Assembly: GCF_001540865.1 (NCBI RefSeq)
Contig: NC_033638.1
Location: 4,802,465 to 4,866,464, forward strand
Reading direction: 5' to 3'
DNA length: 64,000 bases
Source: Ananas comosus
Lineage: Eukaryota; Streptophyta; Magnoliopsida; Poales; Bromeliaceae
Shown here one piece after another: positions 47,330 to 56,700 of this stretch. How positions within the stretch are numbered: the first letter of the stretch is position 1; the number at the start of each line of letters is the position of its first letter. The translations under genes were made by a program, and so were the position numbers. A model generated the notes under the pieces. The model was given only the letters and a program-made list of their open reading frames with translations, had not been told where the DNA came from and did not search any database.

Positions 47330-47520
47330 ATTATAGGTTCATGGCTTCCAACAGACTCAAGAATCTGCTATTAATTACCACACACTTTCGGTGTTAAGGA
47401 ACTCTCGATTAAGAGACCAAATATAAATGCTGATAACAAAGGAGACAAAACAGGCAAATAAAATTTTATTCATATAATTTGCCGTATACATTGCTTAAGC
47501 AGGGGCATACCCCCACTGTA
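47330..47520 (+). repeat. Conserved leader module, copy 1
   Basis: About 190 bp (atggcttccaacagac, gctattaattacc, ggattaagagac-type words, cttaagcaggggcataccccca) that recurs at 52030-52230 in the same order (tagcttccaataaacgc, ctattattaattacccc, ttggattaagagac, cttaaccagaggcataccccca). Each copy is followed by an array of hairpin units, so the two blocks belong to one repeat family. Confidence 0.8.
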
Positions 47521-47526
47521 CATGAA

Positions 47527-48290
47527 TTGAATCCTAAGTATATGTATTAGGATTCAGTTGGATTTGAGATTGACTAGGTCCTAAGTATATGTGTTAAGAC
47601 CTAGTCAATATTAGACTCTATGTATTAGAGTCTAATTGGCTCTAAGTATATGTTTTAGAGTCCGATTATATTCACCTTAGTTGTATGTTCCAAGTTAGAG
47701 ATGTGACCAGACCTCAAGTATATGCATTGAAGTGGGTCAAATTACTCGAAAATAGAGAGTGGCTAATTCTTGAGTATATGTATCAGGATTAACCGAGTTT
47801 AATATATTTTCACTCTAGTTATATGTGCTAGAATGAAGATCTGACTATGCCCTAAGTATATGTATTAGGGGTAGTCGGATTTGATTTGTATGAGCTCCAA
47901 GTATATGTATTAGAGCTCGATCAGGTATGAATTTCACTCTAAGTATATGTGCTAGAGCAAAAGGCTGACTAGACCCTAAGTATATGGGTTAGGACTAGTC
48001 AAGCACGGTTTGACTTCCATTCTAGGTATATGTGCTAGAGCAAAATATTGACTAGACCCTAAGGATATGTGTCAGGATTAGTCGGATGAACTCTAAGTAT
48101 ATGTATTAGAGTTCGAATGAACTTGACATCATTTGACTGAATTCTAAGTATATGACTTAAAACTCTATCCATTTAGAGATATTTTCCCTTAGTTATATGT
48201 ACTAAGGTGATTGACTTAGCCCTAAGTATATATATTAGGAGTAGTCGATATTTAATTTTCACTCTAACTATATGTGCTAGAGTAAAAAAG
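47527..48290 (+). repeat. Array of ~19 hairpin units with conserved loop gtatatgt
   Basis: Units of about 40 bp, each an inverted repeat around a conserved loop. Clear cases: TGAATCCTAA/TTAGGATTCA (47528-47556), GACTAGGTC/GACCTAGTC (47572-47606), TTAGACTCT/AGAGTCTAA (47611-47635), GAACTCTAA/TTAGAGTTC (about 48088-48114) and CCTTAG/CTAAGG (about 48187-48207). The loop is mostly gtatatgt plus one or two bases. Stems differ among units, yet both arms change together. No coding frame. Function unknown. Confidence 0.85.
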
Positions 48291-48296
48291 GTTCAT

Positions 48297-48670
48297 GATG
48301 AACTTAGATTTAGTTTAACGACGTTTCGGTCGTTTGGATTTGGGTTTAGTTTGACAACGTTTCGGTCGTTGGGTTTGGGTTTAGTTTAACGACGTTTCGG
48401 TCGTTTGGGTTTGGGTTTAGTTTAACGACGTTTCGGTCATTTGAATTTGGGTTTAGTTTAGCGACGTTTCGGTCGTTTGAGTTTGGGTTATTTAGTTTAA
48501 CGACTTTGCGGTCGTTTGAATTTGGGTTTAGTTTAGCGACATTTCGGTCGTTTGATTTTGGGTTGTTTAGTTTAACGACTTTGCGGTCGTTTGAATTTGG
48601 ATTTAGTTTAACGACGTTTCAGTCGTTTGAGTTTGGGTTTAGCTTAATGACGTTTTGATTGTTTGAATCG
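48297..48670 (+). repeat. Tandem array of ~37-bp units (acgacgtttcggtcgt)
   Basis: About ten units of ttgggtttagtttaacgacgtttcggtcgtttg type. Each contains AACGAC, a 6-base spacer and GTCGTT, again a small hairpin. Variants such as acgactttgcggtcgt keep the pairing arms. Confidence 0.9.
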
Positions 48671-48674
48671 AGAT

Positions 48675-49015
48675 GTTCATGAAACTGATTCATGAAATTA
48701 ATTCATGCTAGGAGCCCGTTTGTAAAGTCCATTGAATTGATGAAATTAATTCATGATAGGGGCCATTTGGAGAACCCATTGAATTAATTTATGATAAGGA
48801 GCCATTTGGAGGGCCCATTAATTCATAAAATTAATCTATGACAAGGAGGGCCCATGAAATTAATTCATAGAATTAATCCGTGATAAAGGGCCTCTTTGGC
48901 AAACCCATGAAATTAATTTGTCAAATTAATTCATGATAGGGGCCTTTGGAAAGCCCAGGAAATTGATTCATAGAATTAATTCATAATAAAGGGCCCATTT
49001 AGATAGCCCATGAAT
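48675..49015 (+). repeat. Tandem ~60-bp units (aattaattcatgataggggcc)
   Basis: Five to six imperfect units combining gaaattaattcatg, gata(a/g)gg(a/g)gcc and tttgg(a/c)(g/a)agccca. Non-coding. Confidence 0.85.
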
Positions 49016-49039
49016 TCGGTTTGGGTTGGAGATATTTGG

Positions 49040-49230
49040 ATGACATAAATTTAGTTGGATTTTATTTATGGACTTTGGATCTTGGATCTTTGGGTTTTGG
49101 GTTTTGGGTTTTGGACTTTATTTGTGGACTTTGGGTTTTGGGATTTTATTTGTGGACTTTGGGTTTAGGATTTTATTTGTGGACTTTGGATTTTGGAATT
49201 TTGTTTGTGAACTTTGGGTTTTGGGTTAAG
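49040..49230 (+). repeat. Tandem ~30-bp units (ggattttatttgtggactttgg)
   Basis: Five or more short units based on ttttatttgtggactttgggttttggg. The frame through them codes repeated FYLWTLG-type text as a by-product and is not regarded as a gene. Confidence 0.85.
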
Positions 49231-49237
49231 AAATGAA

Positions 49238-49585
49238 TTTTTATTTATTCTGGGCCCACATCTACATATGGGTTGAGATGTGCTGCGGGCTTTACATGTT
49301 CTGGGCCCGAACCTGTATGTGGGCTGGACTTTTATTGATTTTGAATTTAAATCTGCACATGGACTGGATTTCGGGCTTTACATGTCTTGGGCTTTGAACC
49401 CGAATCTGCATGTGGACTGAAATCAGTCTTGGACTTTACATGGTCTGGGCCCAAATCTGCATGTGGGCTGAGACGAATTTCGTGCTTTAATGCTCTGGAC
49501 CTTAGACCCGGATATGTACGTGGGCTGGATTTCGGGCTCTACAGGTTATGGGCCTGAATTTGCATGTGGGTTTGATGCTTTATTA
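49238..49585 (+). repeat. Tandem ~60-bp units (tgggcccgaatctgcatgtgggctg)
   Basis: Five to six units containing tctgggccc(a/g)aa, tctgca(t)gtgggctg and ttt(a/c)catg words. It completes a run of five different arrays from 47.5 to 49.6 kb. Confidence 0.85.
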
Positions 49586-50272
49586 TTATTTTTTTTTTTA
49601 CTGCTTATCGAGTTTTTTCATTGGGCCCATGATTAAGTAATGAATTGGATCATTTTCAAATTAAATAGCCCAAATCCATTCCCTCAACAACTCTGTATTT
49701 TTTTTTTTTATTTCTTTTCTTTTCTTTTCTTTCTTTTTTTTTTTGTTGACTATAAGAGAGAGAGAGAGAGAGATCCAACCATAGTTAGTTCATTCGGATT
49801 CGGCAAAAATTCGGTACAGGTATAATTCGGATAAAATTCGTCTTCGAATTTTTAAATTCGTTGAAAAATACGGCTAAAAAACGGATTTATCAATTATTCG
49901 GATACGTGATTTATACGGATATTATACGTTTACTAATTAAAAATTCGGGATAAAAAATTCGGCTATTAAATTAAATTTTTTTCTCTCAAGATTTATGCTA
50001 TTAGCATAAATATTCATATCTTTTAAAAATANTAGGTGCAATGTAGATATCAGCAACATGGTTAGACCGGTTAAATTGGATAACCCCTAAATTGGACCAT
50101 TTTTTGTGTTTGTGTGTTTTGCTGTTTTCTTCTCTTTTTTTTTGGTCCAAATAAACGAAGTTGATCACGTCGAGCCATACAATCGGATCGAACAAAGATG
50201 GCGAATCGAAACAGAACCTGTCCATTTTTTTTATTATTATTTATTTTATCACGTTTTGTTCAAGTGTGCGGG
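49586..50272. other. Low-complexity spacer
   Basis: T-rich and (ga)n stretches (49691-49745, 49757-49772), then repeated attcgg/atacgg words at 49795-49950. One N at about 50031. No gene recognised. Confidence 0.5.
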
Positions 50273-50665
50273 ATTTAATCATGTCGAACCTATCACGAAG
50301 ATGGCCGCTTGATTAATTTTTTTGACCATGTCGAGCCTATCACGAAGATGGCCGCACGATTTTCGTAGCAAAATATCCGATATTCGATTGATAATTTCGA
50401 CCATGTCGAGCCTATCGCGAAGATGGCCGCACGATTTCGTAGCAAAATATCCGATGTTCGATTAATAATTTCGACCATGTCGAGCCTATCGCGAAGATGG
50501 CCACACGGTTTAGATAATAAAATATCCGGTGCTTGTTCGACCATGTCGAGCCTATCACGAAGATGGCCGCACGGTTTAGAGATTAGCGATGCATACATAA
50601 GACGGAAGCGACGATTTGATGTCAGATTTGATCGGTTCGAAACCTATCACGAAGATGGTCGGATT
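50273..50665 (+). repeat. Tandem ~75-bp units (gaccatgtcgagcctatc)
   Basis: Five copies with gaccatgtcgagcctatc(a/g)cgaagatggcc(g/a)cacg and a variable tail (ttcgtagcaaaatatccgat), plus degenerate copies at about 50160 and 50640. Open frames on the opposite strand repeat KPCGHLRDRLDMVE-like text only because of the tandem structure. Confidence 0.88.
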
Positions 50666-50886
50666 GATCAAACCAACAAAAACCGCACTTACGCTTTTCA
50701 TATACATGCACATCTCTTGTTGTCGTAGAAGTCATTGCAGTTGTCGTTGTCGCGGAAGTCCTTTTTTTTGTGGTACGGACGAAAAGTGGAGGGGTGCAAA
50801 TGGCACCCCTCCTCTGCCAGCAAGACCAAAAGGGGCTCCTCCCTTGGTACTTGCACACGAGAGAGAGAGAGAGAGAGAGAGCAGAC

Positions 50887-51360
50887 CCATAGTGCCCTCC
50901 TAGCTCGGGTAAGAGCCACATTCATGCGTCGTATATCAGCAACAAATCCCACTCCATGGTTTGAGGCACGAACGCACGACATAATGATGACATCACGTTC
51001 CTGGCCTTGGAAAGCATCAACAGTGTTTATGTAAATATCCTTCCCCTCCTCTGAATTCAAAACATCCTCAAACTCTCGCTGAAGACACTTTAGTTGCAGT
51101 TTGTATGGTGTAATAATGCCAACAGACACTTTTTTCCCACCATTGGCTTTTAAAAACTTCTGGAGGTGCTCGTACAACCGCAAAGTGAACTGTGCTTCAT
51201 GAATATTCTGGTATGAGACTGATCCCCCTCTGTGGGATTCCCGACCATGTACAACGTCATAAAATACATAAGGCTTCAATAAAGCATCTCTATAGTAGGC
51301 TTCCTCTGGCGAGTTGGCAACACTTTCGCTATCCGTAAGGCGACCTTGATAGAAATATCT
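50887..51360 (-). pseudogene. SEN1/MAA3-type helicase C-terminal fragment
   Basis: The minus-strand frame starts RYFYQGRLTDSESVANSPEE and ends NVALTRARRALW. It holds superfamily 1B helicase motifs: the VGIITPYKLQL block, motif V (NTVDAFQGQERDVI) and motif VI (RMNVALTRARRALW). The text matches the AAA_12 region of SEN1/MAGATAMA3-like RNA-DNA helicases. It is open with no internal stop, but the ATPase N-half (motifs I-III) and the region after motif VI are missing. After GTC the frame enters a (GA)n run (50862-50881). A T-run (51372-51387) and an N at 51361 mark the other edge. It could be one true exon of a lost gene or a captured piece. Confidence 0.8.
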
Positions 51361-51387
51361 NGTGTCTTCTCCCTTTTTTTTTTTTTA

Positions 51388-52029
51388 ACTCCAACAAAGT
51401 GAAGCCATATGACAACTATAACTGATTACATATGAAAGATGCACCTGAAAGAGATTATAATGAAGCAGAACTCTTCATCTTATAGTGTGATTTTGGATCA
51501 TGCGGCTCAAAGTGGTTTTCAAGGAGCATGGGGTTGTGTTGATTTCTAGATCCATGCCATCCATCTAATGCTTTTGAAAACCGTCATCATCGTCAAAATC
51601 ATCTTTCGCATCGTTCATTGCCATACAAAATACTGTGTTCAATTCCTCTCTATATCTTACTTTCCGGCAATCATATACATCATAGTTAAAATCCAAGGTT
51701 CACAATATTAGGGACGACATAGAGTCATCATGAATGAAGATCAGATATGGTGCCATAGAATATTGTCATGCAAATCAGTATGTAATATATCCTCCAAACA
51801 TAAAAGGTTAGAGATGTAATATATCCTCCAAACATAAAAGGTTAGAGCAAACTCGGATGTAAGAGTAATGAAACCTGGGTAAAACCAACCCTTATAGCGG
51901 ATTGGGAACACCTTAAACAGGGAGGCTGTCTGCGACCACGAATAATGCACCTTGCACGGTTAATCTTATTTAGATTTCCCGTGGAGTAGTATTCATGATT
52001 CAGATTAATATTTAAGTATATATGGTTAT
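51388..52029. other. Non-coding spacer with a short duplication
   Basis: Two adjacent copies of gtaatatatcctccaaacat (about 51782 and 51813) with aaaaggttagag. No gene is seen. Confidence 0.5.
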
Positions 52030-52230
52030 CAAGTATTGTAGACTTATAGCTTCCAATAAACGCAAGCGTCTATTATTAATTACCCCTATAAAATGTTAGG
52101 ACACCTTGGATTAAGAGACTTCTGAAATATCAAAATAGACTGAAATTGAATAAAAGATGAATTTTATAATACAACCCGTTGTATAGTTACATAGCTTAAC
52201 CAGAGGCATACCCCCAGCATACATGAATAT
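52030..52230 (+). repeat. Conserved leader module, copy 2
   Basis: Diverged copy of 47330-47520 in the same orientation (see that entry for matching words). It leads into the second hairpin array. Confidence 0.78.
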
Positions 52231-52287
52231 ACTATAACATAAAAGAGAAAATGACGATCGATTGAAATTTGGATTACACCTTAGTTA

Positions 52288-52740
52288 TATATTTGACTGG
52301 GCTCTGAATATATATTTTAGAGCTCAATATAACCACCCTAAGGTGCAGAATTAACTAAATCCCAACTGTATGTATTATGACTTAGTCGGATTTGAATCGA
52401 CTAGGCTCTAATTATATTTATATATTAGAGTCCAATCAGGTTTAAATTCACCCTAAGATGAAGTATGGCTAAATTCTAAATGTATGTATTAGGCTTAGCT
52501 GAATTTGATTTAGATCGACTCTAATTTTACATATTAGAGTCTAATTGATTTAGTTGAACTCTAAGTACGTGTATTAGAGTCCAATCATATTTGAGTTCAC
52601 CTAAGGTGGAGGATTGCTAAATCCTAAATGTATATGTATTAGGATTTAGCCAGTTTTGATTTAGATTAAATTCTAATTATACATATTAGAGTCTAATTGA
52701 TTTAATTAAACTCTAAGTACGTGTATTAGAGTCCAATCAA
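52288..52740 (+). repeat. Second hairpin-unit array (about 9 units)
   Basis: Units include GCTAAATCCTAA/TTAGGATTTAGC (12-bp perfect arms, about 52616-52650), GACTCTAA/TTAGAGTC (about 52517-52541), and GAACTCTAA/TTAGAGTCC twice (about 52556 and 52709) around loops such as gtacgtgta or atgtatgta. The loop is related to but less uniform than gtatatgt of the first array. Confidence 0.82.
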
Positions 52741-53652
52741 ATTATTTTGCTTTAGTGGAATTTAATTTATTATTCTCTTATCTTAGTCAAATGTACTAAG
52801 AAAAAGGATAGTTTGATTAATTCATATATGTTAGACTTCAATTGAGGTTTAATGCAATGGCGATGTGACTCTAGTTTCATTTGTTAGAGAATTGGGTTGA
52901 AATAATTTGTTTCTAAGTACCTGATGGAAGAAGAGGTTGCATTAGGTTGTGCAACATTTGAATTGGGTTAAACTGGAATTTTGATTTGATTTGGGTTTGA
53001 GGTTAGGTTTGGGCTTTGAATTGGTTATTATGGTGTAGGTTTCATATAAGGCCTGTCAAATTTGGAGTGGATTGGAATTACTTTTCCCATTCAATGGCTT
53101 TAAAACTTTATTACAATATTAGAGAAAACAAGGTTACTATATACTTGTATCAGAAAGCTCGAGCATTCTCCAACACATCCAATTTCAATTGTTTCACGCT
53201 ATCCAACAATTAAATGCCTCATATAAACATAAAAATAACACATCAATTGGAAGCAGTTTGTTCTAATTTGAGTGCAAATCAAGTAAAAGTCCAGTGAATC
53301 ATCTACTGAAAATAATCACAAATGGCATCATCTAGAATATTTAGTAAATCAAACAAAATTCACCAATCGTGAAGCTGGCCTCTTTGTTCGTTTAGCAACA
53401 TGACAAATTTGAAAGAACATTTAAACAAATTTCTAATATCCACAAATTAAATCTTCAAACTTGATGCATGCTCTGTATCTGTGAATACAACACATGCATA
53501 CTTTGCATTAACAATCTTGGAAATCACACGGCTGAATAAAATTATCTGATTGCTCTCCTTTGCTTTTAACTGTGAACTATTTAAGTGGAGATGTAATTCA
53601 TGGTATGAATATTACAACAAAGATCAACAACAGATCAAAAAATAACACGAGA

Positions 53653-53653
<1 letters not shown>
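52741..53653. other. Region downstream of STELLO
   Basis: The tail of the hairpin-repeat block (G/T-rich gggtttgaggttagg words to about 53040), then AT-rich unique DNA. The end of the STELLO transcript probably lies near 53500-53750, but no polyadenylation site could be fixed. Confidence 0.45.

Positions 53654-53685
<32 letters not shown>
53654..53685. repeat. Poly(A) tract of about 32 bp
   Basis: Uninterrupted A-run on the plus strand (T-run in the STELLO 3' region). Likely length-variable. Confidence 0.95.
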
Positions 53686-53688
<3 letters not shown>

Positions 53689-53771
53689 TTACAGAGCAAA
53701 CATTTTCACCCTGCGGCAAAGTAATTACTACACTACTCACAGGAGCATATAACTACAATCCCACCTGTAAC

Positions 53772-56700
53772 TCATACCAATTCCATCAGAAGGGGGTCTC
53801 CAGAAGCCATGACTCTAATTAGCTTTATGAAATCCAACTCATTCTGCACCTTTACGGGATACACTGCGGGCGCTTGAGCTGTATAAATAGCTGAGAAAGA
53901 CTCATTAGCCAGCAAATTTGTCCTATAAACTGCCTTTGCCAAAGCATCAGAGTCGATATTTTGATCCGAATCCATTGCCAGAAAAAACATTGGAACTGCA
54001 ATCTTGTGATGAATGTCGACATCCCCAACTAGACCGACAAGGTCAGAGAAGTCACCAACGAATCTTCGAGGAATGTAGAAAAGTTCGCTGCTGCAATATA
54101 TGAGCTTATCTTCGCCCATGGTTTCTTTGTAACTGACCTGGAAGTGTACGGGGAAGTTGCCCACGACTTTCTTTACGAGGTCCCCTTGCTTTGCAAACCA
54201 ATCAGATCTGTCACTGCCATTTAGTGGAACAGTAATCCAAGATTGCGTGACCTGGAGAAAAAGGATAATTAGATGATGGCGTATTGTACCAGGAATAAAG
54301 AAAATTTTTAAGTAGAAGAAATAAAATGTAAGTTACAATACTATGATGCATACCTTCTTGGTTATCCACAGCTTATTCTTGTCAGCTTGTAGAAGATTCC
54401 AATAGTTTATGATTATATCATCTTGAAGGAACAAGAATCCTTCTGCGCCAGTGAATTGATCAAACACCTTGGGCAGGAACCTTTAATACAAACATAGCAG
54501 GTTTTAGTTGTAGTGAAGCAGATCTCAACACAGAACGTAATTATGTATCAATTACAACAGTTTAGCTGTAAAACAATTTCTTTTATTCTTGGTCCATCAG
54601 AAGCTAGATTAAAAAAAATTAAAAATATTTAGAATGATTACTGATAGATCACATTTAGAAAACAACAAATACGTATACATCTTTTGCAATATCATGCCAG
54701 AAACATATGATCTTTGACATCAAAATTATCAAATGACACATGACAAGCGATCAACCGACTTATCCTAAGACCAAAAACAAGAGGAACGTCAAGCATTATT
54801 GGCTGAATCAAAAAACAAAGTAGGGGAAAACTTCTGAATCCCAAAATTGAAAAGTCAACCAGAACTTTTGTTCCACTGACATTGCAGAGAATGGTAACTA
54901 AAAATTAACAAGATTTGCATACATCCTAGCCAATATGAGCACCTAATTTGACCCATTGACTGTCAATTTGAACGGATATTCAGCCCAATATGAATGACCT
55001 TCTCATGATGTATCAGTCATCCATATTATTAGAAGCAGCAGTGAAGTAGGCCTAAAGTAGCTGTAATGTAGTCAACAAACTTTATATTGCGTTTAAATGT
55101 TATCCGTCGGACCATCACATTTCATCTTCACCGAAACCACCCAATTGAACAGCTCATCGTTTTGCTTCGTAGTTGTCATCCACCAGCTGATCTAAATGCA
55201 TATTGGTCAGAAGCAAAAAGAGAACACTTATTGGTTCAAGTTCCTTCACCAACTTCACCTGAATGCTATATAGCCCGCTTATAGGGACATCTACAGGAAT
55301 TTTTAGCTTCGGGAACATGAATGCCAGCTAATCTGATATTCTGCCTATTATATTGTACTTTGAAGCTTGCATGGCAATCAAGGTTGTAAATAGCGGATAG
55401 CGGGTACATAGCGTTTGGAGAGTCTCATAGCGGAAAGCGGATAGCGGGTGCTACAGCAGGCGCTATGAATCCATAGCGGGTTTCATAAAAGCAAATTTAA
55501 TATGTTTATACTCCTTATAAAAATACATATAATTTTGAAGAAAAGACAACTAATTATTCTCTTTTTTTTTCCGTATTGCAAGCCTACATATATTTAATAT
55601 CATTATCTATTAAGAATTTAAGATTAACTTTATTTAGCAAACCAAAAAGACAAAATTTGAAAATTTATAATCCATTAACAATCTAAACAATTTGTAGATG
55701 GATGTCAAAAAGGATATCTTAGGTAAATAGTTATCTTCCAAACCCTTAGAAACAGGGTTTGATATTTATATTTCATTTAAGAATCCAACCCGATAAGCTA
55801 TTTTAACTCGTTTGCACTTTTTAAAAGTTTGGGCTCACAGCGCCTCGCTTTCCAACCGCTTTATAGCGGCTGCTTTAGCGGGCCCTCTGCCGCTAAAGCG
55901 GCCGCTATGAACCCGATCTGCTATATACCGCTTTACATATTTTAGCATAGCGGTAGCACATAAAATCCGCTATAGCGGCCGCTATCCGCTATAGCGGCCG
56001 CTATGGCAGGCATAGCAGCCGCTATTTAAAACACTGATGGCAACAGCTTTTCCCCGAACTGTTTTGCAGATCTATACTCAATAGTATTCTAAAAAGGATT
56101 TGGGGCAACCACAAAGTGGTTGGCCACTTGATCAACCATAATACTTTGCCTTTGGAGCTATCTAAGAAATCAGTCAACTAGTCAATCCAACTGATAAAGA
56201 TGTTTCTGCTAATAGTGTTTTTGGCATGTTTCAAAGAAAAGAGCCTAGAAGTTAACTTAAGATTCTACACTTCATTTGTCCATATTGTATGGCAAAACCT
56301 CAACCCAAGTCTTACGAAGATAGTCAAGGCTAGACTTTCTAACCCTCGAAGAAGATCATCAAAAAACTAGATGGATTAGAACAGACGAGTATAAGAACTT
56401 CCTCTCGAATCCTGAATGCCTAGAGTGCCCTCATACTAAGAAGGAAAGGGCATCCCAAAGCTCTAGATATTAGTTGATCACCGAAGATAACGACCTTCTA
56501 ATTGTTCAAAAGTTTATTCTACCAGTGCATGCAGTTATCATCATAAGAATATGACATGTCAAAGTGCAACTGATTATCCTTTCAGATCAAACTTCTTGAT
56601 CCTATAATTGTTTATTAGTTATTCTAAGTCAAATATCAAAAGGTGTGGCGAAAAATCCAAAAAATCCATGACCAAACCAGAATAGTAAGAAGAAATCTAA

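Noticed and set aside
47527..48290. CRISPR-like array
   Set aside because: Units vary throughout, there are no identical repeats with unique spacers, and the genome is a plant nucleus. The hairpin-array description fits better.
50293..50598. 101-codon minus-strand frame with repeated KPCGHLRDRLDMVE text
   Set aside because: Produced by a non-coding tandem repeat whose unit length happens to keep the frame partly open.
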